Assembly: GCF_003122365.1 (NCBI RefSeq)
Contig: NZ_CP029254.1
Coordinates: forward strand, 930,001-994,000
DNA: 64,000 bases
Reading direction: 5' to 3'
DNA from: Streptomyces spongiicola
GTDB lineage: Bacteria > Actinomycetota > Actinomycetes > Streptomycetales > Streptomycetaceae
In this document: positions 26,655-34,827 of the stretch, piece after piece
How positions within the stretch are numbered: position 1 is the first letter of the stretch
Layout of the letters: the number at the start of each line of letters is the position of its first letter
Program-made: the position numbers and the translations under genes
Notes under the pieces: model-generated
The model's input: the letters and a program-made list of their open reading frames with translations, nothing else
Databases searched by the model: none
What the model was told of the DNA's origin: nothing

Positions 26655-27644
26655 TCAGGCGTCGTCGCCGTCTGACGGAGGCCAGGCCGCGCCCCAGGAC
26701 GTGTCACGGGCCGCCCGGTAGAGGGGGCCTTGGCGCTTGGTGACCGTTGCCCGGTGGAGGGTGCCGTCGGAGGAGCACAGGTCCAGCAGGACCTGGCCCT
26801 TGCGGATCTGCGGCTTGCGCGTCACCCGCGAGGACGCCGGGGACACGGGTGCCCGGGTCGCGGCGACATAGCTGAACTTCTCGTCCTCGTAGGGCAGCGA
26901 CCCGCCCTTCACCCGCCGGTGGAGAGACGACCGGCTGACCCGCGCGGCGAAATGGCACCAGTCCGCGCCGGGCGCGATGGGGCACGTTCCGCTGTGCGGG
27001 CACGGCGCCGCCACCCGCAGCCCCGCGCCCACCAGCAGGTCCCGCGCCGCGATGACCCGTTCGTAGCCGTCCGGCGTACCCGGCTCCACGACGAGGACCG
27101 TCTGCCCTGCCGCCGCGGCCTGGCGCACCACCGCCGCCCGGGTCCGCTCGTCCAGCTCCTTCAGCACGTACGAGACCGTGACCAGGTCCGCCGCTTCCAG
27201 CCCCATCGACTCGCCGATCCGCGCCCGCCGCCATCGCGCGCCCCTCAGCGCGGGCGAGTCCGCGGACGCCGCCAGCTCACGGCCGAGTCCCAGCGCCGGC
27301 TCCGCCCAGTCCAGGACCGTGGTCCGATGCTCCCCCTGCGGCCAGGCATCGGCGACCGCCCAGCTCGCCGCGCCGGTACCGCCGCCGATGTCGGTGTGCG
27401 TGGCGGGCGTCCACCCGGGCGCGGCCGCCCGGAACGCGCCGAGCGCGGACCGCACCGCCTCGAAGGTCGCGGGCATCCGGTACGCGGCGTACGCGGCCAC
27501 GTCCGCGCGGTCGCGCAGGACCGGCGCGTCGGTCGGAGTGTCCCCTCGGTAGCTGGCGATCAGGCGTTCCACCGCCTGGGCTGCGCGGCCCTGCGGCAGT
27601 CCGTCGAGGAGACCGGCGAGGGCGTCGGGGAGGGTCGTGTTCAC
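26655..27644 (-). CDS. Rsm22-like small-ribosomal-subunit methyltransferase
   Basis: A 329-residue SAM-dependent methyltransferase-fold protein. The SAM site is DIGGGTGAASWAVADAWP near residues 85-102, followed by VSYVLKELDE. Cysteines in CPHSGTCPIAPGADWCHF near 215-232 match the iron-sulphur cluster of the Rsm22/METTL17 family, which helps mature the small ribosomal subunit. The C-terminal half (KGQVLLDLCSSDG, HRATVTKRQGP) is the family's OB-like tail. ATG at 27644 opens the conserved N-terminus. It is monocistronic and marks the left edge of the small-gene island. Confidence 0.9.
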   Translation of the reverse strand: MNTTLPDALAGLLDGLPQGRAAQAVERLIASYRGDTPTDAPVLRDRADVAAYAAYRMPATFEAVRSALGAFRAAAPGWTPATHTDIGGGTGAASWAVADAWPQGEHRTTVLDWAEPALGLGRELAASADSPALRGARWRRARIGESMGLEAADLVTVSYVLKELDERTRAAVVRQAAAAGQTVLVVEPGTPDGYERVIAARDLLVGAGLRVAAPCPHSGTCPIAPGADWCHFAARVSRSSLHRRVKGGSLPYEDEKFSYVAATRAPVSPASSRVTRKPQIRKGQVLLDLCSSDGTLHRATVTKRQGPLYRAARDTSWGAAWPPSDGDDA

Positions 27645-27882
27645 CGGGGAATTCTAGGGCGTGTCGCGAAGGCGGCTCCGTACGCCGGCAGGGCGGGGCC
27701 CGCGGCGCCCGGGGCGTGCGACGGCAAGGCGGAGGTCCCCGACCGGCGGCCGTCACAGCCCGTGCCTACGACGACGGCCGCTCCGCCTCGGCCCGCCCGC
27801 GCCGTTGCCGTCGAGTGGTGCGCCGCCTACGACGAGGGGCCCCCGTGGCGCTCTATGACGCCGACCCCGAGGGGGCCGACGG

Positions 27883-28325
27883 GTGAGCCGTGCCGATACC
27901 GAGCGGCTGCTACGCCCGGATGGGTCGGTGATCGTGCCCGCCACCGTCGCGGGTGACGTGCTGCGCGCCCTGGTACGCGATCTCACGGCCCGTGTGCGCG
28001 CCGACGGGGGCGAGGGGCCCCGCGGGCCGTCCGACGGCTGCTGTACGCGCTGCACACGGCCGCACAGCACGCAGACGCGTTCGATTCCGTCACCGCGCCG
28101 TACTCATCCGCGCCCACCCGCTCCGCTACCGGAACCGCGCCCGCACGGTCGGGCACCGTGTGCGTAGCCGAGGCCGCCGCCCTCATGGGCTGCACACCCC
28201 GCCACATCCGCGCCCTGATCGCCGACGGCCGCCTGTCCGCCGAGCGCGTCGGGGCGCGCGTGTGGGCCATCGCCCCGACCGCCCTCGACCACTACCGCCG
28301 CCACCGAGGAGAGACCGCGGCATGA
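27883..28325 (+). pseudogene. island protein with C-terminal excisionase-like HTH, frame broken once
   Basis: The first part reads in one frame from GTG 27883 (RADTERLLRPDG, VAGDVLRALVRDLTARVRADGGE) and the rest in the next (APRAVRRLLYALHTAAQHADAF, read in parts, then a helix-turn-helix CVAEAAALMGCTPRHIRALI, ADGRLSAERVG). The change falls near 28003-28030 in GGGGG/GGGG/CCCC runs and would be mended by one extra base, giving 147 residues. The HTH is of the excisionase/MerR type found in actinobacterial plasmids and ICEs. The end overlaps the next start (ATGA). A homopolymer sequencing error is as likely as a real mutation; no standard slippery heptamer is present. Confidence 0.7.
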
Positions 28326-29047
28326 CCACCGCCACGACCACAACGACCGACCGGCCCGGGACCGCGCCCGCCGTCGCGCAGGCCGAGCAGGAAGCGAACG
28401 AGGCCGAGCAGTTGCTCGCCGCACTGGAAGAACGCGTACGCGACGGAGACGAACACGTCACCGCGCAGCAGCTCGCCGACGCGCGCGAACTCGGCCGGTT
28501 CGCCAAGCTGCGCGCCGAGGCCGCCCGCCGCAAGGCCGACCGCGCCGCCGCCAGGGAAGCCGAGCGGCAGCGTGCCGACCGGCTCGCCCAGGCCGCCGCC
28601 ACGGCCGCGCCCGGCGGACCGCTCGACGCCGACACCCTCGCCGCCGACACCCTCGCCGCCGCCTACGCGACCGCGCGCGACGCGGTGCGCGCGTTCGTCA
28701 CCGCATCCGAGGCGTACAACGCCGCCATCGGGGAGGCCGCGCGGCTGCTCGCCGCCGCCGACGTGCCCGACAGCAGCGGGGGCGAGCACCCCGCCCCGGG
28801 CACCATGGCCCGTTGGGGTACGCGCACGCTCCGCCTCGCCGACGGAACCGCGCTCACCGCCACCGGGACCGGTCTGCGCCTCGCCGTCCTGCTCGACGAC
28901 CTCGACCGCGAATCCGGCGGCATCCCGACCGGCGACTTTCAACCGCCGTTCGCCCGTACACCGCTCACCGAGCAGGCCGCCCGCGGACGCAACGCGAGCC
29001 CGAACCTTCCCGCCCTCGCCGAGCAGCGGGCAGGGGCCGCCAAGTGA
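28322..29047 (+). CDS. coiled-coil accessory protein of the island
   Basis: A 241-residue soluble protein, Ala-rich, with a long helical, probably coiled-coil region at about residues 15-100 (EQEANEAEQLLAALEERV, AEAARRKADRAAAREAER). A conserved-looking C-terminal part follows (TMARWGTRTLRLADGT, LRLAVLLDDLDRESGG). I do not recognise a family. Proteins like this occur in plasmid- or prophage-like islands. It starts in the ATGA overlap with the previous gene and ends in a GTGA overlap with the next, so the three are translationally coupled. Confidence 0.75.
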   Translation: MTTATTTTTDRPGTAPAVAQAEQEANEAEQLLAALEERVRDGDEHVTAQQLADARELGRFAKLRAEAARRKADRAAAREAERQRADRLAQAAATAAPGGPLDADTLAADTLAAAYATARDAVRAFVTASEAYNAAIGEAARLLAAADVPDSSGGEHPAPGTMARWGTRTLRLADGTALTATGTGLRLAVLLDDLDRESGGIPTGDFQPPFARTPLTEQAARGRNASPNLPALAEQRAGAAK

Positions 29048-29304
29048 CCGGACGCGAGCACATCACCGACGACAACCACCACCAGGCCGCCCCGCGCCCG
29101 CGCGCCGAGCCGAGCGGCTACGTGTCGCCCGCCTACCGCCGATGGGCCGAGCAGGTCGAGCAGGCCGCCCGCCCGCCGGCCGACACGTTCACCCTGCCGA
29201 CCACCCCGGCGGAGCCGGACGCCATGAGCTACGCCGACCGCGTACGCGTCTACACCACCGACCGCGCCCTGTACGACCGCCTCACCGACCGCACCCCGGC
29301 ATGA
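29044..29304 (+). CDS. small island protein
   Basis: An 86-residue soluble protein of unknown family. SGYVSPAYRRWAEQVEQA and MSYADRVRVYTTDRALYDRL suggest two helices. The start is GTG at 29044, overlapping the previous stop as GTGA. Codon use (G/C in third positions) supports coding. Confidence 0.65.
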   Translation: MTGREHITDDNHHQAAPRPRAEPSGYVSPAYRRWAEQVEQAARPPADTFTLPTTPAEPDAMSYADRVRVYTTDRALYDRLTDRTPA

Positions 29305-29355
29305 CGACGCCCGCACACCGTCACCGCGCCCCGACCACCGAGGAGACACCCGAGG

Positions 29356-29748
29356 ATGACGACCGCCACCGTTCACCATGACCAGTGGGACGACGACACT
29401 CCCGCCGCCGTCCGTATCCCGTGGCGCAAGGTCACCGCGCCCGACACCCGATCCGGCCCGCTCAGCACACACCCCGTACTCGGCGAGCGCGGCATCGTGC
29501 ACACCGCCCCGTGGTGGGTCGACGGAACCCTGTACACCGACAACGCCCGATGGCTCGCCCACATCCGAGACACGGCCCGCAAGACCGGCGTCCGGTTCGC
29601 CGAGGAGGACGCTCCCGACGGGCCGCCCGCCGACCACCTCGCCGAGGTCGACGCCATGCGCCGCTACGCAGAGACACACGGGATGCGCCCCGCCACCATC
29701 CCCGCCCCAGACACCAGCGGCACCGCGCCCCGCGTCCGCCCTTACTGA
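29356..29748 (+). CDS. island protein of unknown function
   Basis: A 130-residue soluble protein, acidic, with no membrane segment. AVRIPWRKVTAPDTRSGPL, TAPWWVDGTLYTDNARWLAH and MRRYAETHGMRPA are the most structured parts. I do not recognise a family. ATG at 29356 follows GAGGAGACACCCGAGG; several GAGG copies could serve as ribosome site. Co-directional with its neighbours, separated by 51 and 32 bases. Confidence 0.7.
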   Translation: MTTATVHHDQWDDDTPAAVRIPWRKVTAPDTRSGPLSTHPVLGERGIVHTAPWWVDGTLYTDNARWLAHIRDTARKTGVRFAEEDAPDGPPADHLAEVDAMRRYAETHGMRPATIPAPDTSGTAPRVRPY

Positions 29749-29780
29749 ACTCCCCCCGCCCCGAAGGAACTTGACCGCGC

Positions 29781-30524
29781 ATGTTCACCCTCACCGGCCC
29801 GAACCACATCGACGCCAACACGGCCGTTCACCGGCTCACCGAGACCCGCAAGACCGATCTTGCCGCGCTGCGCCGCCGCCTGTCCGACGCCCTCGCCGCC
29901 GCCCACACCTTCCGTGACCCCGACCTGACCGACGAGGCCAACAACCGGCGCCGCGCCGACATGGCCCGCGCCGCCCGCGAGCAGGCCGCCGCCGACCTCG
30001 ACCGCATCGAGGCACAGGCCAGCCAGGCCGCCTCCCTGGTGCGCACCGTCGCAAACAAGGCCACCGCCCCGGCCGGGGGCACGGCCGAGCAGCTGCTCGC
30101 CGAGACCAGGCAGGGCCGCGCATGGGACCGCGCCCGCGCCCTGCTCGACGCCGGCCGCACCGCTCAGGACGTGATCGAGGGCGCCGACCTCGACACCCTG
30201 TCCGCGCTGCGCACGGAACTGCCGTCCTACCTCGCCGCCCGGCACACCAAGCCGCAGGGCCTCGCGGGCGCTGAGTTCACCGAGCCCGACCCGGCGCGCG
30301 TCGTGCACACGGTCGAGCGCGCCCTCGCCGACCGCCTGCCCGCCGAGCAGGGCGCCGCACTGCGCGCCCGCCTCAACCTCGACGCCCTCGAACCCGGCCT
30401 ACGCGAAACCCTCGCCGGACTCCGACGCGAGGTCGACGGCACCGGCGACGCAGGCAACGCCCTGCGCTCCGCCGTCGCCGCCCGCCTCGCCGACCGGCAG
30501 GCCGCCCCGCTCCCCACCGAGTAG
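29781..30524 (+). CDS. helical island protein of unknown function
   Basis: A 247-residue, strongly alpha-helical, Ala/Arg-rich protein. Residues 15-85 look like a coiled coil (LTETRKTDLAALRRRLSDAL, RAAREQAAADLDRIEAQAS). Later parts (QDVIEGADLDTLSALRTELP, HTVERALADRLPAEQGA) are also helical. No enzyme motif was found. ATG at 29781 follows GAAGGAAC. It ends the plus-strand run; a hairpin at 30562-30590 follows. Confidence 0.7.
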   Translation: MFTLTGPNHIDANTAVHRLTETRKTDLAALRRRLSDALAAAHTFRDPDLTDEANNRRRADMARAAREQAAADLDRIEAQASQAASLVRTVANKATAPAGGTAEQLLAETRQGRAWDRARALLDAGRTAQDVIEGADLDTLSALRTELPSYLAARHTKPQGLAGAEFTEPDPARVVHTVERALADRLPAEQGAALRARLNLDALEPGLRETLAGLRREVDGTGDAGNALRSAVAARLADRQAAPLPTE

Positions 30525-30561
30525 GCACCGACCATGCCCGCCGCGCCCTGGGGACGACGAA

Positions 30562-30590
30562 GCCCCGCCCGGAACGTGTCCGGACGGGGC
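30562..30590. terminator. bidirectional hairpin between convergent genes
   Basis: GCCCCGCCCGGA and TCCGGACGGGGC pair with one mismatch around a five-base loop. It lies between the plus-strand gene ending at 30524 and the minus-strand gene ending at 30608 and probably terminates both. Confidence 0.7.
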
Positions 30591-30607
30591 AAAGGGTCGG
30601 CAGAGAG

Positions 30608-30779
30608 TCAGCCGCGCCGTGGCGAGGCGACCTCCGCGGGCAGGGGACCGGGGCGATGCGGGGCGCGCAGTCGGGGCAGGCGTAGAGCGTCCACCCGGGG
30701 CCGCTCGCCCGTCGACGTAGCGCACCGCGACGGGGGCGAGGGTCAGCCGCTCGCAGCGGCAGCAGACAGCAGCGCTCAC
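30608..30779 (-). pseudogene. small Cys-pair (zinc-finger-like) protein, frame broken twice
   Basis: GTG at 30779 starts AAVCCRCERLTLAPVAVRYVD in one frame; GPGWTLYACPDCAPRIAP is in a second; LPAEVASPRRG and a stop are in the third. Together they give a 57-residue protein with two CxxC pairs, a known type of small protein in streptomycete islands. Both shifts, near 30691-30704 and 30642-30646, lie in G/C runs and each would be mended by one added base. The start overlaps the previous stop as GTGA, and the predicted stop precedes a terminator hairpin. Sequencing indels are a likely cause. Confidence 0.65.
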
Positions 30780-31162
30780 GCTCCCACCGCCACCCGCACC
30801 GTGCGGCGGCCAGGGACGTACCGCCCATGGATCACACTCGGCCCAACGTCGATACCGCGTTCCGCCATCTCCAGAGCCCAACGCCGTTCCGCCTGCGCCC
30901 GCCGCTCGGGATCGTCCGGCCGCCTGCGAGGTTCGGCGAGCACGTACGGGCGCACGGGACTGATCGTGTCCACGAAGGGGCGCCGTTCGGCCGCCTCGCG
31001 GGCGTACGGGCTCTTGTGCTCTGGCAGCGACCGCCGGGAACGCGAAGACGCCGCGGGCGCCGCCGGTTCCGGCGTAGGGGCAGGGGTGGCGCGGTGCTTC
31101 CCCTGAGAGGGCAACAGCAGCGAACACAGGCACGCGAGGACGCGCGCGATAAGGTCGGCCAC
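30776..31162 (-). CDS. island protein with hydrophobic N-terminus
   Basis: A 128-residue protein. Residues 1-20 (ADLIARVLACLCSLLLP) could be a membrane anchor; a Pro/Ala-rich linker follows, then a charged helical domain (RPDDPERRAQAERRWALEM) ending SVIHGRYVPGRRTVRVAVG. Similar small proteins occur in Streptomyces plasmid-like elements, with unknown role. GTG at 31162 has AAGGAG nine bases upstream, within a small hairpin (31168-31185) that could hide it. The stop overlaps the next start. Confidence 0.7.
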   Translation of the reverse strand: MADLIARVLACLCSLLLPSQGKHRATPAPTPEPAAPAASSRSRRSLPEHKSPYAREAAERRPFVDTISPVRPYVLAEPRRRPDDPERRAQAERRWALEMAERGIDVGPSVIHGRYVPGRRTVRVAVGA

Positions 31163-31193
31163 GTTCGTCAGCTCCTTACAGCTGATGGGCTCC

Positions 31194-31234
31194 GCCCCGG
31201 TGACGACCTAGCCCGTCGTTGCCGGGGCTTTCTT
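31194..31234 (+). terminator. strong intrinsic terminator
   Basis: GCCCCGG, then GACGAC, pair with GTCGT and CCGGGGC, followed by TTTCTT. The T run faces the plus direction. It lies between the divergent starts of the minus-strand gene (31162) and the GntR gene (31313), so it may stop read-through into the regulator. Confidence 0.7.
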
Positions 31235-31312
31235 GTGGGCCGACCCTGGACAAAGGGCTGCATGAGCCTGTCAGGAGGTGTCAGGGGGCGGTCGGCCGGA
31301 TACCGTCGGCCC

Positions 31313-31591
31313 ATGGAGTACGGGCCGGATGACCAGGTGGAGCGCGACGCGCCAGAGGCGCCGTTTCAGCAGCTCGCGGGGATCTTGCGCGCACGCGTGA
31401 AGCGAGGCGACTGGAAACCCAACCGCGCCATGCCAAGCGAGAACGCCCTCGCCGACGGGTACGGCCTATCCCGCCCGACCGTCCGCCGGGCGATTGCCGT
31501 GCTCACCGAGGAAGGTCTCGTATACGCGGTGTCGGGGCGCGGTACGTACGTGGCCGAACAGAAGCCGGACGGGGCCACCCCGAGCGCGTAA
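31313..31591 (+). CDS. GntR-type winged-helix regulator, DNA-binding domain only
   Basis: A 92-residue protein consisting of a GntR winged helix: FQQLAGILRARVKRGDWKP, ALADGYGLSRPTVRRAIAVL and GLVYAVSGRGTYVAEQ. There is no effector domain. Short GntR proteins of this kind (KorSA-like) control transfer or maintenance genes of streptomycete integrating elements. ATG at 31313 opens the conserved domain (MEYGPDDQ); GGAGG lies 40 bases upstream, too far to be its ribosome site. It is flanked by two terminators. Confidence 0.85.
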   Translation: MEYGPDDQVERDAPEAPFQQLAGILRARVKRGDWKPNRAMPSENALADGYGLSRPTVRRAIAVLTEEGLVYAVSGRGTYVAEQKPDGATPSA

Positions 31592-31594
31592 GGA

Positions 31595-31637
31595 AGCCCC
31601 GCCCGTCCGCCACGGGGGAACGACGGACGGACGGGGC
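31595..31637. terminator. bidirectional hairpin between GntR and tgmC
   Basis: AGCCCCGCCCGTCCG and CGGACGGACGGGGC pair with one mismatch. It lies between the convergent ends at 31591 and 31662. A T run is lacking. Confidence 0.7.
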
Positions 31638-31661
31638 GGTATGGAGGCTGTCAGCCCGCGG

Positions 31662-32783
31662 TTAAGCCCAGGTGAGGCGTTGCCCGTCGGGGCCGACGTG
31701 CAGCCGCATACGGTCGGCAGGCGGGCGCCCGTCCGCCTGCCACTGCGTGACACGCTCGGTGATCTCGTCCCACAGACGCGCCGTGCCGCCCTGCCGGACC
31801 ATCCACCGGCCGCCGTCTTGGAAGACGACCGCCCACGCCTCGGCGTCCACGTCGATCACGACGTGTTCGGTCCGGCCGTCGCGTTCCAGCGTGAGCCGCT
31901 GCGCGCGCGGCGCGGCGAACTGCGCGACGAACCGGGCGGTCCAGTCGTCGAGCACATCCGCGCCCAGCTCCACGGGCACCGCGTCGCCCTCGCTGAGGTT
32001 CGGCAGGATGCCCAGCGGGGGCGGAAGGTGGGGACGGGCCAGCATGAACGAGACCTGTCCGCCGAGAACCGGGCCGCTGGCCGTGCCGTCGTCAGCGACC
32101 ATGAGCCGTACGAGTTCGGATGCGTGCATCCATCCGCCGACCGTGACCAGGACCTCACCGCCGGGCCTGGTCTGCGCGAGCCAGTCAGCCGGCACGGTGT
32201 GCACGCCGCACGTGGCGATCACGCGGTCATACGGGCTGCCCTCCTTGTAGCCCGCCAGTCCGTCACCGACCACGCGGGCAGGCCAGTACCCGGCGCCCGC
32301 GAGCGCGATCCCTGCGCGGGCGGACACCTCGGCGTCGACCTCGGCCGTGGTCACGTTGTCCTCGCCGACGACATGGCACACCAGCGCGGTTGAGTAGCCC
32401 GTGCCCGTGCCGATCTCCAGAACGCGCGTCCCCTCGGTCGCCCGCAGGTCTTCGAGCATCCGCACGACCAGACTCGGCAGGGTGGACGACGACGAGGGGG
32501 CCGCCGCGATGCGCCCCTCGACCTGGTCGGGGAAGACGCCCCCGGCCACCTGCGTCACGAGGGTGTCGTCTTCGTAGATCCGCGCGAGTCCTTCCGCGGA
32601 GTCTCCGGCCGCGGGTCGGTACCAGCCGCCGTCTTCGTACTCGAACCAACCGCGCGAGAGGAACGCCTCGCGGGGCACCGACATGACGGCCGCTTCCCAT
32701 TCCGGGCTGTGCAGGGCGCCAGCCTTGGACAGGCGCCGCGCGAGGTCGGACCGTAGGTGTTCCGACGGCAGGGGGTCACTCAT
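31662..32783 (-). CDS. tgmC: PIMT-like methyltransferase of the ATP-grasp peptide system
   Basis: A 373-residue protein whose N-terminal ~220 residues form a protein-L-isoaspartate methyltransferase fold: [41 protein letters not shown] and the SAM motif [15 protein letters not shown] near residue 120. The C-terminal ~150 residues are the extra domain of graspetide-associated PIMTs. Family members methylate an Asp of the modified peptide, which then closes to an aspartimide. It overlaps tgmB by 8 bases and follows the precursor in the same operon, supporting that role. Without a partner peptide it would be called a general repair PIMT, but length and context argue against that. Confidence 0.88.
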   Translation of the reverse strand: MSDPLPSEHLRSDLARRLSKAGALHSPEWEAAVMSVPREAFLSRGWFEYEDGGWYRPAAGDSAEGLARIYEDDTLVTQVAGGVFPDQVEGRIAAAPSSSSTLPSLVVRMLEDLRATEGTRVLEIGTGTGYSTALVCHVVGEDNVTTAEVDAEVSARAGIALAGAGYWPARVVGDGLAGYKEGSPYDRVIATCGVHTVPADWLAQTRPGGEVLVTVGGWMHASELVRLMVADDGTASGPVLGGQVSFMLARPHLPPPLGILPNLSEGDAVPVELGADVLDDWTARFVAQFAAPRAQRLTLERDGRTEHVVIDVDAEAWAVVFQDGGRWMVRQGGTARLWDEITERVTQWQADGRPPADRMRLHVGPDGQRLTWA

Positions 32784-33762
32784 GCTGACTCGCTCCGTTC
32801 TCCAACAGGTCTGCGATTGCGTGTGTGATCGGCAGTCCGGCCGCGTCTTCCAGCCACGCCCATTGGCCGTTGGGGTTGCATTCCAGAAACCACCATGCGC
32901 CGTCCGTGGTCACGGCGAAGTCGAAGGCGCCGAAGTTCAGCCCGAAGTCTGCGAGGAACCGCAGCAGCGCCCCGCGTATCTCCTCCGGGCAGGCGACCGG
33001 CTCATAGGTGAGGCTCTGGTACTCGGCTCTCCAGTCCACGACCCCCGGCGGCGCGGTGATCCGGGCGCTGAACACCTGCTCGCCGACGACGACCGCGCGC
33101 ACGTCCGCCACCTTGGGTACCTGCGCTTGGAACAGGTGCGCACTGTGGCTCACAGCGCCGTCGACTTCGCCCGCCTCGACCGGGGCTGCCCAGATTCCGG
33201 CGGGCTCGCCCTCGACCTCGTACGCCCCCGCGTGCAACGGCTTGTAGATGGTCGGCTGTGCGGCGCAGAACGTCTTGGCCTGCCCCGGGTCGTTCGTGAT
33301 CAGGGTGGCCGGGACCGTGAGCCCGGCCCGCAGCGCCGCGGACAACTGCGCGGGCTTGTACTCCGCCCGCGCGATGGCCTGCGGGTGGCTCAGGTACAGG
33401 CACCCCGGCAGCGCACCCAGCACGCCGCCCAGGCCGCGCCGGTTCTCCTGCGCGGCGAACCGGACCGCCTGCTCACCGCTGTTCGTCGGGTAGGGACTCG
33501 GCCGACGGTGGTACAGGGCGCGCACGGCGGACAGGTCGGCCGTACGCTCCCCGACCGTCAGCCGCCCGCCCCAGCCTCCCCCAGACTTCGTCCGGGAGGT
33601 GCCCCCAGCCCCGACGCGCGCGGCGAGCACCACCGGCGCCGGGAAGTCGCGCCCCGGGTCGAACCGGAGGACGGGCACCCGGCGCCGGTTCAGTTCCGCG
33701 ATGACCAGATCAGCGGTTGCGTCCTCGAACTCCGTGCAGACCAGCACCGGGCGTCCGTCCAT
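32776..33762 (-). CDS. tgmB: ATP-grasp ribosomal peptide maturase
   Basis: A 328-residue ATP-grasp ligase of the graspetide type (the SAV_5884-like subfamily). It should activate Asp or Glu side chains of the precursor with ATP and link them to Thr or Ser as esters (or Lys as amides). Landmarks are [20 protein letters not shown] at the start, [28 protein letters not shown] region, TIYKPL (ATP-binding Lys) and [11 protein letters not shown] near the C-terminus (Mg2+-binding Glu/Asn). Near residues 52-65 an extra Gly/Ser/Lys-rich stretch is encoded by a hairpin-like repeat (33567-33607). ATG at 33762 lies 11 bases after the tgmA stop; it overlaps tgmC. Confidence 0.93.
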   Translation of the reverse strand: MDGRPVLVCTEFEDATADLVIAELNRRRVPVLRFDPGRDFPAPVVLAARVGAGGTSRTKSGGGWGGRLTVGERTADLSAVRALYHRRPSPYPTNSGEQAVRFAAQENRRGLGGVLGALPGCLYLSHPQAIARAEYKPAQLSAALRAGLTVPATLITNDPGQAKTFCAAQPTIYKPLHAGAYEVEGEPAGIWAAPVEAGEVDGAVSHSAHLFQAQVPKVADVRAVVVGEQVFSARITAPPGVVDWRAEYQSLTYEPVACPEEIRGALLRFLADFGLNFGAFDFAVTTDGAWWFLECNPNGQWAWLEDAAGLPITHAIADLLENGASQHE

Positions 33763-33773
33763 GGCGCTGCCCC

Positions 33774-34046
33774 CTAGTCCTGTGTCGCGTCGTGGCCGGA
33801 GTCGCTGTCCACCTTGCCGTCCTTCCCGACCTGCGTGGGCGGGTAGGTGTTCACGCTCGTACCGTGCTTGCCGAGTTCGGCCGGCGTCATCGCTCCGTCC
33901 TCCCCAACCCATCGGCCGGTCTGCGTGGCCGGGTCGATGCCCGCGTACCGCCAGGGCGAGGGGGAACCGTTGCGCAGCGGAGCCATTCGGCGCAGCCCCC
34001 ACGGGGCCGGTGCGGTGGTCTCCGTGCCTGCGAGGCTCGTTTGCAA
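33774..34046 (-). CDS. tgmA: ATP-grasp-modified RiPP precursor (predicted graspetide)
   Basis: A 90-residue precursor. The leader carries the recognition pattern of ATP-grasp targets: PWGLRRMAPL near 15-24, IDPATQTGRWV near 37-47 and LGKHGTS near 58-64. The core (about 60-90) has Thr63, Ser64, Thr67 and Thr71 before, and Asp80, Asp82, Asp86 and Asp90 after, a central Lys-Asp76-Gly-Lys turn. Hydroxyl donors and acid acceptors are thus laid out symmetrically about an Asp-Gly that suits aspartimide formation. TTG at 34046 is chosen for its GGAGGA site five bases upstream and because it yields a normal leader length. tgmB follows at once. The 150 bases upstream (34047-34198) hold no other gene. 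Confidence 0.85.
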   Translation of the reverse strand: MQTSLAGTETTAPAPWGLRRMAPLRNGSPSPWRYAGIDPATQTGRWVGEDGAMTPAELGKHGTSVNTYPPTQVGKDGKVDSDSGHDATQD

Positions 34047-34198
34047 GTCTCCTCCTTGGTCGCTTCCTACGGTGGTGTCGTGCAGGACCCGCCCCGGTCG
34101 GCGCTCGACCTGTCCAAGGGTTGCGGGCGGATGATCCAACCGGGGTGAGGTGGTGCCCGCCCCCCTGCCGGGGGTGGTGTGGGAGAACCGTGAGCAGG

Positions 34199-34450
34199 TC
34201 ATCCCCGGCAGGGGGCGGAGTCTTCACAGGTAGATCTGCCGTGCTCGGGGTGCTCACGCATGTGGTCGAACACCCACGTCTGCGGCTCGGTCGGGTCCTC
34301 GCTCGCGGGTGACGTTGCGGCACACTCGGCGTCGTCCTCGGTGAGCGCGAGGCACCGGAACGCGTAGGTGGTGGGCGGGGCGTCGTCGTCCCGATCGGGC
34401 CGTAACGTCCAGTCCACGAAGACGAATCTGCGCCGGGCTGTAGTGGTCAC
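34199..34450 (-). CDS. small DUF7848-like protein upstream of tgmA
   Basis: An 83-residue soluble protein: FVFVDWTLRPDRDD, TYAFRCLALTEDDAECAA and WVFDHMREHPEHGRSTCEDS. The Cys/His spacing recalls a small zinc-binding fold also found next to XRE regulators and peptide clusters in streptomycetes; I am not sure of the family number. GTG at 34450 overlaps the previous stop as GTGA. It may belong to the tgm operon or simply precede it. Confidence 0.72.
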   Translation of the reverse strand: MTTTARRRFVFVDWTLRPDRDDDAPPTTYAFRCLALTEDDAECAATSPASEDPTEPQTWVFDHMREHPEHGRSTCEDSAPCRG

Positions 34451-34668
34451 AGCCGTTCACCCCGGCTCCGGGCGTTCACACGGGCGGTCTCCGCGCGCAG
34501 ACGCTCTTTCGGATCCGCGGGGCGCACGTGCTCGGGCTCGGCGTCCCACTCGGTTCCACCGCCAAGGGGGCGCAGTGACCAGTACGGGCCGGCGACCCCG
34601 CGGAACTCCCCGAGCTGGTCAACCCGTGTGTCTACGACCAGCGCGCCAACGGCAGGGGCCGCGCTCAT
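34447..34668 (-). CDS. small hypothetical protein upstream of tgmA
   Basis: A 73-residue soluble protein: AVGALVVDTRVDQLGEFRG, GPYWSLRPLGGGTEWDAEP and a charged helical tail. The beta-rich first half resembles the short SH3-like proteins encoded near streptomycete XRE regulators. Function unknown. ATG at 34668 overlaps the preceding frame's TGA (ATGA), and its own stop overlaps the next start, so translation is coupled across three genes. Confidence 0.72.
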   Translation of the reverse strand: MSAAPAVGALVVDTRVDQLGEFRGVAGPYWSLRPLGGGTEWDAEPEHVRPADPKERLRAETARVNARSRGERL

Positions 34669-34821
34669 CGCGCTTCCCCCGACTTGGGCTCGCACCCCTT
34701 CGGCGCCCCGTCGGGGCGGGGCTCGGGGGCGGGGTACGCGTAGCGGAAGGGCCAGAGACCTGACGCGGCGTCCAAGAGCGCGCGTCGGCGGGCACTGTCG
34801 GCGGGGGGGTCGTCGGGTCAT
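34665..34821 (-). pseudogene. first small gene of the operon, frame broken at a C7 run
   Basis: From ATG 34821 the frame is correct for six codons, then passes a run of seven C (G on the plus strand, 34803-34809). With one C fewer the protein reads DSARRRALLDAASGLWPFRY, then PAPEPRPDGAPKGCEPKSGE, 51 residues, and ends in an ATGA overlap with the next gene. The unshifted frame runs instead into that gene. A homopolymer miscall is the simplest explanation. Confidence 0.6.
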
Positions 34822-34827
34822 GCGGTG

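Noticed and set aside
28003..28030. Programmed -1 frameshift in the first island gene
   Set aside because: The G GGG CCC run does not satisfy the slippery pattern X XXY YYZ, and similar breaks occur in two unrelated genes nearby.
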